The notes: a model not told the origin generated them from the letters alone. 48,904 bases of DNA from an uncultured Bacteroidota bacterium (GCA_903911435.1 CAIWDF010000098.1:1-48904); one strand, 5' to 3'. Shown: positions 25,896-34,314, counted from the stretch's first letter. Program-made: numbers and translations.

Positions 25896-27355
25896 TGCAG
25901 TTAAAAAAATACGATTTAGTTATTGCCGATTCGCTTCGGGAACTGATAGCAACAACGAACATCGCCATAGAATACGGATATACACCTTTAGGAGGTTATC
26001 GCCAAATAGAAAAAGACGGAAAATATTTACAAACAATAGTACTAACAAACAAACAAATAACTAAGAACATGCAAAAATTTAAAGTAACAGAACTAGTAGA
26101 TACCCGAATGGAGGGTAGCGGACTTGAAGTAGGTAAAGTCTACACCGGAACCCTGATGGCGAACGGTAATATTTCCTACACCGACAGAGCAGGTGTTGAC
26201 TGGATATTCTATCCGAACGACACGTGCGAATTAATTAATGAAAAAGGCACGGAGGAAATTACTAAGCCAATTCAAGTATTTGAGACTAATTTTTTTCAAC
26301 AGCTTTCTCAACTAATGAATGACAAACAAATTGTAAAATTCACCATTACAAAGGTTGGTGAAAATATCACTCTGTTGGTAAACAAGGATAACAAACTCAT
26401 CAATATGACTGGCACACCACCCGAAGTTGACGAGGCTATCTTATCTCATTTGAAAGTTTCTCCAACTGAAACTAAGGAACTAGTTATAAACGTTACTGAC
26501 GCTCCTAAGAAAGATAAGGAAGAAGAGGAGGAAGAGGAGGAGGAAGAGGGAGAAACTTCCACAGAAAAAAATAAAAAGAAAAAGGAAGCTCGCAAAGGAG
26601 GCAATACCGCTGTTCAGCAGGAAGCCACTAAAATTAAAAGTGATAAGAAAAAAGCTGATGCTCCGAAGCCTGGCAAAAAAAGCAAATATGATTTGAAAAT
26701 CCAAGTTGAAAAAGCCATTGCGGATAAGGATTTAGTGAAGGCGCAACAAATTGTAACTGATGCGAACAAAGGAGGAGGATTACCTAAATTAAAAGTTGCT
26801 GAACTTCAAAAATTAATTGATAACTATAAACCAGATGGCGACACCGCATCGACCGAAGACAAAGTACAAAAATGCCGTGTCTGCGGATGTACTGATGACG
26901 ACTGCGCACAATGCGTAGAAAAGACTGGTACTGCTTGCCACTGGGTAGAGGATGATTTATGTTCCGCATGCGAAGTAAATAATGGTGCCGTGATTATTAA
27001 CCCGAAATCGGGAGAGGAAGGCCAACCGCTTGTTACTCCAATTCAGGAAATAAAAAAAGAGAAAAAAGTTAAACCCGAAAAAAATACTCTCCCTACTTCC
27101 AATACCGAAACTATTCCAGAAGTAAAAAAGGAGGAGCTGGCCAAGGTTGATAACTCGGAAAAGTTCAAGGAGCTAATGGGATTAGGAACTCATGCGATGA
27201 CAGATTTTGCCCTTGGTGACAATAAATACGAGAAGTCTATGGAATACTATAAGCAAGCTATGGAAATCGCACCTGAAGGAGATAAGACCGCTGAGGAGGG
27301 ATTTATTAAGGCTCAGAAGTGGGATACTCGTTTAAAAGAAATGATGAAAGATTAA
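25895..27355 (+). CDS. Multidomain PRTRC protein E-like protein with zinc and TPR-like regions
   Basis: 486 residues. Residues 1-48 resemble DUF1737 (YDLVIADSLRELIATTNIAI...GGYRQI). Residues 59-120 form a small beta domain. Residues 128-200 (FETNFFQQLSQLMNDKQ, then a TGTPPEVDEAI segment) match my knowledge of PRTRC system protein E. A Glu-run/Lys-run linker spans about 204-262. Eight-odd Cys at 327-359 (CRVCGC...CAQC...CSAC) form a probable zinc module. Residues 423-480 look TPR-like. The sequence just before Met59 resembles an intergenic leader of this genome, suggesting two ancestral genes fused. It heads the ubiquitin-like cassette. Confidence 0.7.
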   Translation: MQLKKYDLVIADSLRELIATTNIAIEYGYTPLGGYRQIEKDGKYLQTIVLTNKQITKNMQKFKVTELVDTRMEGSGLEVGKVYTGTLMANGNISYTDRAGVDWIFYPNDTCELINEKGTEEITKPIQVFETNFFQQLSQLMNDKQIVKFTITKVGENITLLVNKDNKLINMTGTPPEVDEAILSHLKVSPTETKELVINVTDAPKKDKEEEEEEEEEEGETSTEKNKKKKEARKGGNTAVQQEATKIKSDKKKADAPKPGKKSKYDLKIQVEKAIADKDLVKAQQIVTDANKGGGLPKLKVAELQKLIDNYKPDGDTASTEDKVQKCRVCGCTDDDCAQCVEKTGTACHWVEDDLCSACEVNNGAVIINPKSGEEGQPLVTPIQEIKKEKKVKPEKNTLPTSNTETIPEVKKEELAKVDNSEKFKELMGLGTHAMTDFALGDNKYEKSMEYYKQAMEIAPEGDKTAEEGFIKAQKWDTRLKEMMKD

Positions 27356-27387
27356 TTATTAACTAAAACTAAAAGGGAGATAAAAAA

Positions 27388-27612
27388 ATGGCATTACAAG
27401 TAACAAATTTACAAAGGAAGTTTATCATCAAGAACGAGGATAAAAAGGATATTGAGTTGAAAGACCCGAATCCTGACATGACACCGGAAGAGGTGATTAA
27501 ATTCTACTCTTCTGAATATCCAGAGCTAACAACTGCTAGCTTATCAGGACCGACCGTAAAAGGCGAAGTCGCTGTATATTCAGCAAGTGCACAAATTGGA
27601 ACAAAAGGATGA
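27388..27612 (+). CDS. PRTRC system protein C, ubiquitin-like (Prok_Ub)
   Basis: 74 residues. The pattern LQRKF, then DPNPDMTPEEVIKFYSSEYP, ELTTASLSGP, and an end IGTKG is that of PRTRC protein C, a beta-grasp ubiquitin-like protein. It ends exactly at Gly74, so a C-terminal Gly is ready for adenylation by the ThiF/E1-like protein without trimming. An AGGGAG-type ribosome site lies 8 bases upstream, rare in this genome, suggesting high expression. The next frame overlaps its stop (ATGA). Conjugation targets are unknown. Confidence 0.88.
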   Translation: MALQVTNLQRKFIIKNEDKKDIELKDPNPDMTPEEVIKFYSSEYPELTTASLSGPTVKGEVAVYSASAQIGTKG

Positions 27613-27815
27613 AAGTTGAAGACTATTTAAAAAAGAAACAACCGTGTCAGCCAACAGAAAAAATATCAGCAAAGGAGAACCTACCAGAGTTCCACAACAG
27701 AATCTTGAACATTCTCAACAGAGTATCAAGGGACAGCCATCAAATGATGGACGTGGAAAACTATCAGGAAGAGATGGCAATAGTTCCAAAAGAGCTCTTG
27801 TGCCATTTACCTTAA
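27609..27815 (+). CDS. Overlapping ORF: possible true N-terminus of PRTRC-F
   Basis: A 68-residue frame whose ATG overlaps the protein C stop as ATGA, the coupling used elsewhere in this operon. Its product (MKVEDYLKKKQPC..., with an amphipathic LPEFHNRILNILNRVSR) looks like a genuine protein start. The long PRTRC-F frame begins 35 bases later in another frame with a low-complexity Gln/Ser/Asn-rich sequence. A -1 shift at CCAAAAG (27786-27792) would join this N-terminus to the PRTRC-F body. Confidence 0.4.
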   Translation: MKVEDYLKKKQPCQPTEKISAKENLPEFHNRILNILNRVSRDSHQMMDVENYQEEMAIVPKELLCHLP

Positions 27816-28921
27816 CTCCCGAAAGGAAAATGCTTACACAGCTTGCGATAATGTCATTTCAAGGAGTGGAACATCCACTGGCAACTGAGGAACAGCAATT
27901 GAAAGCCATCGCTGATATTTATCCAGTCGCTAAATCGATAAATGGTTTCAAGGAAAATAAAAGGTGGTCAATAAATAGTAGTCCAGCTGAGGTACTTCAC
28001 AGCATCCTAACCTCCACTATAAAATCAAATGATTATGAGGAATGGGATGTTGAACTGGAAGACGGTAGATATTGTTTGAAAGTAACTCAATATTATGGGT
28101 GCCCGAATAAATTATTCATACCGATTAATTTCCTTGCTAAAGTCAATCGTTCCCATCCTCGATTACACGAACTGCTTATTTACACGTTTCGTATTCTCCA
28201 AAATATAATCGGAGTGGAATCAATAAGTACTTGGGTGCAGCATAATAAAACAAACTACCAACACGGACATGTCTTTGATTGGGTGAAAAGTAGAGAGGAG
28301 GAACTTTGTAATCACGAAGAGCACGAAGGCGGAAATATGGATCAGGAGGAAATTATAGAGCTTCAGGATTTAAGGGAGTCACTCGATTACTATTCCTTTG
28401 GTGGTATTCCACAGAAATATGCTGCTTTACTTCGAGGTTTAGTTAGCGTAAAGAAGTTTGAAAAGACGTTAAGCTCCTTTCTAATAATGAACGAATACGA
28501 ATCCGTTGCATTACCTTTTATGAATAAAGTTTTGGAGTTGGCAAAAACAAAATATGAGATGCATGAGGTATCGGTTTCACCTTGGGAATCAGGAGAGGTA
28601 ACTCCAAATGAATACATGTCGATAGTTTGGACAGATAACCAACACGATACCTTCTTTAACATTATGGAGGGCAATATCGACCAAGTTGCCGAATGTGCTG
28701 GAAGCGTACCATTCTGTTGGAAGGTAATTCTTAATGAAAAAAATAAAAGCATCGTTAACGAGTACATTCACTTTTGCGATTTACTGCTTTCAGTTTTCGA
28801 TGAAGGGAAAGAATTTATCAAGGTAATAAATAACGATTTGACTTCTAAAAATAAAACTCAGGAGCTTGCACCCAAAGTAGTAAACAATAAAACAACTAAA
28901 AAACTAATAGATATTTTATGA
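27644..28921 (+). CDS. PRTRC system protein F-like
   Basis: 425 residues, soluble. The body from about residue 52 (LVPFTLTPERKMLTQLAIMS) to the end matches the general size and context of PRTRC protein F, the least characterised member. There is an acidic central part (CNHEEHEGGNMDQEEIIELQ), a Trp/Phe-rich helical C-terminal half, and a Lys-rich tail. It lies between protein C and protein B and overlaps B by four bases. The first 50 residues are suspect (see the overlapping frame at 27609). Assignment comes mainly from gene order. Confidence 0.65.
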   Translation: MSANRKNISKGEPTRVPQQNLEHSQQSIKGQPSNDGRGKLSGRDGNSSKRALVPFTLTPERKMLTQLAIMSFQGVEHPLATEEQQLKAIADIYPVAKSINGFKENKRWSINSSPAEVLHSILTSTIKSNDYEEWDVELEDGRYCLKVTQYYGCPNKLFIPINFLAKVNRSHPRLHELLIYTFRILQNIIGVESISTWVQHNKTNYQHGHVFDWVKSREEELCNHEEHEGGNMDQEEIIELQDLRESLDYYSFGGIPQKYAALLRGLVSVKKFEKTLSSFLIMNEYESVALPFMNKVLELAKTKYEMHEVSVSPWESGEVTPNEYMSIVWTDNQHDTFFNIMEGNIDQVAECAGSVPFCWKVILNEKNKSIVNEYIHFCDLLLSVFDEGKEFIKVINNDLTSKNKTQELAPKVVNNKTTKKLIDIL

Positions 28922-29601
28922 GTGATTTAACAGAAACATACAGTCCTAGTCACCAAATTGTCGTTTACAAGAACGATCACGGTAACAATGGATACGTTGA
29001 GCACAGAGAAATAGTTAACATTGAAGGAAAGGACTATTTGTCTGAAGGAAAGCCATTGACGAAAAAAGCCTTGCGTGATATGCTCGATATAGTCATTGAT
29101 TCAAAAAATACTGTCTTCGCAACGGTGAAGGAGTTAATCCCGGATAACATTTTATATTATGACCCAAGACCAGGAAGGTTGGTTTTAGTGTGGTGGCAAA
29201 AACCAAGCGAAAGGCAATTATCAGGAATGTACAAACGAGCAGTAAAATATAAGTGCCCTTCACTTATCTATGTTCTAAAGGATGATTCAATTTCCATCTA
29301 CGCAATGAAGGGAATTAAGAAACCAACATTAAAAACGGCTTTGTATCATCTTCCAGTTCCTAATATCCATGACGATGGTATGGTATGTATGGGAAATGTG
29401 AAAAAGCCAAAGCACACCGTTGAAATATCGGAACTTGTAAAGTTATGGGAAAATTCCTTCTGGCTTTCGAAGTTTGATGAAGGATTAATCAGTGAGAGTG
29501 AATTCAAAAAACTGAAACAAGCCATTCGAATGAAAGTTCCAATAAAGCAATTAAAGCCATTTCGTAAAACATTAAAGCATATCCTCGATGAAAAAAACTG
29601 A
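28918..29601 (+). CDS. PRTRC system protein B, E2-like
   Basis: 227 residues. The C-terminal half contains PVPNIHDDGMVCMGNV (146-161), which matches the ubiquitin E2 active-site signature HPNI...G.ICL: N149 is the oxyanion Asn and C157 the candidate thioester Cys, with H144 nearby. Upstream, DPRPGRLVLVWWQKP resembles the E2 beta-meander. It would accept the protein C ubiquitin-like from the ThiF protein and pass it to a target. It overlaps F and the ThiF gene, implying coupled translation. Confidence 0.85.
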   Translation: MSDLTETYSPSHQIVVYKNDHGNNGYVEHREIVNIEGKDYLSEGKPLTKKALRDMLDIVIDSKNTVFATVKELIPDNILYYDPRPGRLVLVWWQKPSERQLSGMYKRAVKYKCPSLIYVLKDDSISIYAMKGIKKPTLKTALYHLPVPNIHDDGMVCMGNVKKPKHTVEISELVKLWENSFWLSKFDEGLISESEFKKLKQAIRMKVPIKQLKPFRKTLKHILDEKN

Positions 29602-30379
29602 TAATACTCTATACCACTACACAGCGAGTGAATTAATAAACCCTCAACACCCCGTTACGGTATTTGTGATTGGATGCGGAGGTACTGGCAGTCAAATGCT
29701 AAACAACTTGGCTCGAGTTCATAAAGCATTGATTGCAATCGGGCATCCGGGATTACACGTTACCGCTTTTGATGGTGACATCATTACGGAGGCGAATTTA
29801 TCGAGACAATTATTTTCATCTTCAGAACTTGGATTGAATAAGGCGACAGCATTGATTACACGAATTAACCGATTCTATGGCCTAAGATGGAAAGCTCAGC
29901 CAATACAATACGAACTTAAAAGTGATAGAATCAACTGTAATATCTTAGTGACCTGTGTAGATAATGTCGCCATTCGCTTAGATATTGGAAAAGCATTTAA
30001 ACGAATCATACAACATGGTTCTGGAGCTGATAAGCGAAACTTCTATTGGATGGACTTAGGAAATAGTCGATTCACTGGCCAGATAGTTTTAGGAACTCGT
30101 GGCGAAATTAAACAGCCTTCCAAAACTAGGAATACCATTAAACACCTTCCGGTGATTACGGAGCTATTTCCATATCTTAAGAAGTTTGAAAAGGAAGACC
30201 AAGGACCTAGTTGCTCACTTGCTGAAGCATTGACTAAGCAGGACTTATTTATCAACTCTATTTTAGCTCAATATGGTAGTAATTTGATATGGAAAATGTT
30301 TCGTGAGTTACGGTTGAATTATCACGGTGTGTTCATTAATTTACAGACTTTGAATACCAATCCTATTAAAGTAAAATAG
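29588..30379 (+). CDS. PRTRC system ThiF-family E1-like protein
   Basis: 263 residues with a Rossmann adenylation fold. GCGGTGS (29-35) binds ATP, FDGD (61-64) and NLSRQLF (70-76) are the E1/ThiF acid and Arg-finger motifs, and TCVDN (122-126) is the crossover strand. PSCSLAEALTKQD (207-219) carries Cys209, the best candidate catalytic Cys. E1/ThiF enzymes adenylate the C-terminal Gly of a ubiquitin-like protein. It overlaps the E2-like gene by 14 bases and ends in TAG. Confidence 0.88.
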   Translation: MKKTDNTLYHYTASELINPQHPVTVFVIGCGGTGSQMLNNLARVHKALIAIGHPGLHVTAFDGDIITEANLSRQLFSSSELGLNKATALITRINRFYGLRWKAQPIQYELKSDRINCNILVTCVDNVAIRLDIGKAFKRIIQHGSGADKRNFYWMDLGNSRFTGQIVLGTRGEIKQPSKTRNTIKHLPVITELFPYLKKFEKEDQGPSCSLAEALTKQDLFINSILAQYGSNLIWKMFRELRLNYHGVFINLQTLNTNPIKVK

Positions 30380-30380
30380 G

Positions 30381-30572
30381 ATGTCAAGTTGGATACAATC
30401 GCCATTTAAAATTATAAAGGAATTGCCTGATGGTTTTTATACCACTTCAAAAGCAATGTTAAAATTAGGGATGTGCGTTTGTGATAAGTGTGGAAAAACA
30501 ACAAGTATAGATTACAAGTTTTGCAAAGTTTGCAATCAGGAAATATTAATAGTAGTAACGAAAAAGAAATAA
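30381..30572 (+). CDS. Small zinc-ribbon protein next to the PRTRC cassette
   Basis: 63 residues; CVCDKC (34-39 region) and CKVC (52-55 region) form a four-Cys zinc ribbon. The start follows the ThiF stop by one base, so it is co-transcribed with the cassette. RING-like or zinc-ribbon partners occur with ubiquitin-like systems, so it could be an adaptor or target-recognition protein, but only four Cys are seen and the fold is not a RING. Confidence 0.6.
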   Translation: MSSWIQSPFKIIKELPDGFYTTSKAMLKLGMCVCDKCGKTTSIDYKFCKVCNQEILIVVTKKK

Positions 30573-30580
30573 AATGATTT

Positions 30581-30946
30581 ATGCCAAACCGAGTATTAAC
30601 CAAAGAACAAATATTAAGCAGGATTTCCGAAATAGAGGGTTTGCAGAAATCACTTCCAATTGTCAAGGCGGGCGACTTGCTGCAAGTTACAAAATGGAGC
30701 TTGTCATGTGAAAAAAGGAGGTTGCGATTAAGGCTGTCTAAACTAAACGGGCATCACCATACATTAAGGCAGGCGATTGAGTTAATTCAATCTGTGAATT
30801 CAATCTGCGAAATTTGCGGGGACGATAGCAATCCTTCAATCGACCATAATATACCAATTTCAAAAGGAGGACATAATGGGTTAGAAAATTTAAGGGTGTT
30901 ATGTGTTAGTTGCAATTCAAAAAAAGGAGGAAGGATTTATGGCTGA
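30581..30946 (+). CDS. HNH endonuclease
   Basis: 121 residues. The C-terminal HNH/beta-beta-alpha-metal domain has CEICG (C76, C79), SIDHNIPISKGG (D88, H89), LENLRVLC, and CVSC (C108, C111), a treble clef with two Cys pairs. The N-terminal half is basic and helical for DNA binding. It could be a free-standing homing-type nuclease or a phage recombination enzyme. The next gene starts inside its end. Confidence 0.88.
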   Translation: MPNRVLTKEQILSRISEIEGLQKSLPIVKAGDLLQVTKWSLSCEKRRLRLRLSKLNGHHHTLRQAIELIQSVNSICEICGDDSNPSIDHNIPISKGGHNGLENLRVLCVSCNSKKGGRIYG

Positions 30947-31631
30947 GAATAAGAAATCATTTATGCTTTATACGGACTTAATACACACCGTTAAAAAAAT
31001 GAAAAAGGCGCATGCTGGAGAACTTTTTATGACAATACTTGAATACGTCAACGACCTTAATCCCGATGTTGAAAATCCGATTGTTGATTTAGTATTCGAG
31101 CCAATCAAGCAGCAACTAAAAAGAGACCTAAAAAAGTGGGAAGCTAAAAGCGTTAAAAACTCTGAGAGTGCGAAAAAGAGATGGGGCGAAAAAATGCCGA
31201 ATGATGCGAACGCATCCGAACGCACAAATTTGAATGCGAAACATGCCGATAGTGAAATAGATATTGTAACAGATAAAGTAACAGATAGTAAAATTATAAA
31301 TAAAAACGCGAGCGAAAATTTTTCAAACTTTTTTTATATCGGAACGGAAATGTACAAATCGCCAATATCATCTTACATCAAAAACGAGCTGCAATTATTC
31401 ATTGACAAATGGCAGGTCGGAAAAACTTTAACAGTTGCGGAGGTGTTGAAACAAATAGATTCAGAATGTATCGGCAAGCAGTTTAACAACGAGGAGCATA
31501 TTCGAAACACGTTCAATCTGACGTATAAAAACATGCTTAATCCAAAAAAGGAATACGGTAAAAGTCCTTCGCCACAAACAATGAAAGGAACATTTAAAAT
31601 CAATGAAATCGGTAATAAACTTAAAGAATAA
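30939..31631 (+). CDS. Replication-initiation-like protein (DUF6291 type)
   Basis: I choose the ATG at 30939 (230 residues, MAENKKSF) because AGGAGG lies eight bases upstream; the longer frame from 30903 lacks a site. The N-terminus (FMLYTDLIHTVKKMKKAHAGELFMTILEYVND) resembles the DUF6291 domain. A Lys/Ser/Glu-rich middle (SAKKRWGEKM) and a helical C-terminus follow. It directly precedes the replicative helicase and overlaps its ATG by one base, so a helicase loader or initiator role is likely but inferred. Confidence 0.72.
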   Translation: MAENKKSFMLYTDLIHTVKKMKKAHAGELFMTILEYVNDLNPDVENPIVDLVFEPIKQQLKRDLKKWEAKSVKNSESAKKRWGEKMPNDANASERTNLNAKHADSEIDIVTDKVTDSKIINKNASENFSNFFYIGTEMYKSPISSYIKNELQLFIDKWQVGKTLTVAEVLKQIDSECIGKQFNNEEHIRNTFNLTYKNMLNPKKEYGKSPSPQTMKGTFKINEIGNKLKE

Positions 31632-33160
31632 TGGCGGATTTTTCAACGAATAAGGAAGTAAGTTCAAGAAGGAGAGTAACTAAACCTACATCAGCTCAAC
31701 AGCTAATGGATATAGGAAAGATACCGCCTCAAGCCGTGGAGCTTGAAGAGGCCGTACTTGGTGCGGTTATGTTAGAATCCGATTCACTGGCCATCGTAAT
31801 TGATATTTTACAACCAGAATCGTTTTATAAAGATGTCAATTCTCGTATTTGGTTAGCTATTACCCGCCTTTTTTCTAAAAGTAGTCCTGTGGATATTCTA
31901 ACAGTTACTCAGGAATTAAAATCATCTGGAGAACTTGAGATAGTAGGTGGTGCGTATTATATCACTCAACTGACTAATCGGGTTTCATCAGCTGCAAATT
32001 CTGAATTTCATGCACGAATTGTGGCACAAAAGTTTATTCAAAGAGAACTTATCCGAATATCCTCAGACATCATTCGCGAATCGTATGAGGAATCGGCTGA
32101 CGTTTTTGAGCAATTGGATAAGGCGGAACAAGCATTATTTTCCATTTCAAAAAGCGTAATTAAAAAAGAGGTATCTCATGTTTCTAAAATTCTACACAAC
32201 GTGATTAAGGAGTTAGAATTGAAAGAAACTATCGAGCAGGGATTGTTCGGTGTTCCTTCTGGTATAACTTCGTTAGATAGAAACACAGGCGGCTGGCAAA
32301 AGTCAGATTTAATTATCATTGCTGCTCGTCCTGCAATGGGTAAAACTGCTTTAGTATTAACGATGGCTAGCAATGCCTCCGTCAAGTTTAAACGTCCAAC
32401 TGCTATATTTTCTTTAGAGATGTCAGAGGAACAACTCATCACTCGATTAATTTCTTCAGAAACGGAAATATCAAATAGTTCGTTTAAACGTGTTTCTTCC
32501 GATTCAAAATTTCAGGATTACGAATGGCACCTGATTAATGATAAAGTGGGAGTCATCGCGCAAGCTCCACTGTATATTGACGATACTCCAAGGCTTTCAA
32601 TTTTCGAACTCAGAGCAAAAGCAAGAAGGTTAAAAGAGCACCATAAAATAGAACTCATTATCATCGACTATTTGCAATTGATGAATGGAGGTGGTGAGCA
32701 AAAAGGTAATGGAAACCGTGAACAGGAAATTGCAAATATTAGTAGGTCATTAAAGGCACTTGCCAAGGAGTTAAATATACCAATTATCGCACTTTCTCAG
32801 TTGAGTCGGGCGGTTGAAACTAGAGGAGGTGATAAACGTCCAGTTCTTTCAGATTTGCGTGAGTCGGGAGCTATTGAGCAGGATGCGGATATTGTAATGT
32901 TCATTCATCGTCCGTCCTATTACGGAATCACCGAGGATAGAGACGGTAATGATTGTAGACAGTTATCAGAATTGATTATCGCTAAACATAGAAACGGACC
33001 TGTTGACTCGGTTAAGGCAAAATATGAGGATAGATTTACTCGGTTCACGGATTGGGAAGTATTAGAATCTACCCCCGATAAGTTTTCAGATATTTCTAGG
33101 TATAAAAACGAAACGTTTACTGAGAGCGTTGACAGTATTGAAGATGATAAACCATTTTAA
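31631..33160 (+). CDS. dnaB: Replicative DNA helicase DnaB
   Basis: 509 residues, close to bacterial DnaB length. The N-terminal primase-interaction domain (about 30-175: PPQAVELEEAVLGAVM) is followed by a RecA-like motor. Walker A ARPAMGKTA is at 232-240, GVPSGITSLDRNTGGW precedes it, Walker B ELIIIDYLQL is at 341-350, and SDLRESGAIEQDADIVMFIHRP ends the core. It unwinds phage DNA at the fork. It is placed immediately after the probable initiator/loader. Confidence 0.95.
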   Translation: MADFSTNKEVSSRRRVTKPTSAQQLMDIGKIPPQAVELEEAVLGAVMLESDSLAIVIDILQPESFYKDVNSRIWLAITRLFSKSSPVDILTVTQELKSSGELEIVGGAYYITQLTNRVSSAANSEFHARIVAQKFIQRELIRISSDIIRESYEESADVFEQLDKAEQALFSISKSVIKKEVSHVSKILHNVIKELELKETIEQGLFGVPSGITSLDRNTGGWQKSDLIIIAARPAMGKTALVLTMASNASVKFKRPTAIFSLEMSEEQLITRLISSETEISNSSFKRVSSDSKFQDYEWHLINDKVGVIAQAPLYIDDTPRLSIFELRAKARRLKEHHKIELIIIDYLQLMNGGGEQKGNGNREQEIANISRSLKALAKELNIPIIALSQLSRAVETRGGDKRPVLSDLRESGAIEQDADIVMFIHRPSYYGITEDRDGNDCRQLSELIIAKHRNGPVDSVKAKYEDRFTRFTDWEVLESTPDKFSDISRYKNETFTESVDSIEDDKPF

Positions 33161-33173
33161 AAAATAATAAATC

Positions 33174-33443
33174 ATGAGAAAAATTAAAATAAAAAAATAC
33201 GTTCCTATACAATTTGAGGAAGGTAAACCACAAATGGAATTGTACAGAATAAAAGGAACTGGCTGTATGAGTAAAGAGTTTACTAAGGATGCTAATTTCC
33301 TTGCTTTCGGTGTTAGTTATGAACATATAAATAGCGGTAACGGAACCTCAATGATTGCACAATTTACAGTTGCTATTATTGAGCTTCCAGACGGTACTAT
33401 TAAAGAAGAATATATTTATAATATCAAATTTATCAATATATAA
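33174..33443 (+). CDS. Hypothetical protein
   Basis: 89 residues, soluble, beta-rich, with a basic N-terminus. It follows dnaB by 13 bases and precedes an exonuclease by two. No family recognised; a replication accessory role is only suggested by position. Confidence 0.55.
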   Translation: MRKIKIKKYVPIQFEEGKPQMELYRIKGTGCMSKEFTKDANFLAFGVSYEHINSGNGTSMIAQFTVAIIELPDGTIKEEYIYNIKFINI

Positions 33444-33445
33444 CC

Positions 33446-34168
33446 ATGAGCGAAAAAACAAAAATAATAATCGATTTCGAGTTCACAGGACTTGACAATA
33501 GTTTCATTAAGGATAATGAGATTGTGCAAATGAAGGCATTAAGAATTGATAAACCGGATGAGAAAATATGCTGGAGCTTTAATTCGGATAAGCCAATATC
33601 CGCTTATGGACAATTAGCGCATAAATTCGAGCGTTACGAACTATTTCAAAAGTTTGATGAGGAAGCCTTCAAAGGAGTAATCAATATGCTATTCAACGAA
33701 AGCGATGGAACCGATTATGATGATTTGGAGTTTGAATATTACGGTTTCTCTCCTTCTCAGGATATTTTAATGCCGAAGAAATACGGCATCGACATTAAGA
33801 TAATTGATATCCGGAAGCAGATGCAGCTTACTAAACACGAAGTCCGAATGGCAACGGAGGGTAGTTCCTTAGAGTGCTGTTACCTAATTGCCACTGGAAA
33901 ATATCCTGAGTTGAAAAGTCATGATGGAGTTGATGAACTTCGAATTATTCATGAGTTATATCAGGAAGTGGAGAAGCTCGAAAAGAATCATACTCTAACT
34001 GTTATGCCTCACGGCCATTGTGCAGGGATGGAGTTAACTCAGTACGTTGATGAATATAGAAGGCAGGCTGATGGGTACCGTTGGAACAATCACGACTTAC
34101 TTGCCGAATCTCTCAATGCAATGATTATAGATTTCGAATACGACCAATTTGATAACGAGGATGATTAA
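33446..34168 (+). CDS. DEDD-type 3'-5' exonuclease
   Basis: 240 residues. Exo I is IIDFEFTGLD (D10, E12), a middle Asp occurs in KIIDIRKQM, and HDGVDELRIIHEL near 170-182 supplies the Exo III His and Asp. The order matches DEDDh exonucleases such as RNase T/DnaQ. The spacing is longer than in DnaQ and the C-terminus is extended. It is an intact exonuclease in contrast to the broken DnaQ pair at 13704-14151, and could provide the replication proofreading or end-trimming activity. Confidence 0.75.
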   Translation: MSEKTKIIIDFEFTGLDNSFIKDNEIVQMKALRIDKPDEKICWSFNSDKPISAYGQLAHKFERYELFQKFDEEAFKGVINMLFNESDGTDYDDLEFEYYGFSPSQDILMPKKYGIDIKIIDIRKQMQLTKHEVRMATEGSSLECCYLIATGKYPELKSHDGVDELRIIHELYQEVEKLEKNHTLTVMPHGHCAGMELTQYVDEYRRQADGYRWNNHDLLAESLNAMIIDFEYDQFDNEDD

Positions 34169-34312
34169 ATGGGAAAAGTAATATTAATGCCAAATGTTAG
34201 GCAGAAAAAAATCGAAAGCAGGAACAATATACAACAGTTGAAAGTATTAGTAAACAAGTATATATCAATAGATAAAAAAAGAGTAATAAATAAAATTAAA
34301 AACGAACAATAA
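34169..34312 (+). CDS. Small basic protein, hypothetical
   Basis: A 47-residue frame whose ATG immediately follows the exonuclease stop and whose stop lies two bases before the next gene. Lys/Arg/Asn-rich with two helical stretches. It fits the operon exactly; no family recognised. Confidence 0.45.
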   Translation: MGKVILMPNVRQKKIESRNNIQQLKVLVNKYISIDKKRVINKIKNEQ

Positions 34313-34314
34313 AA

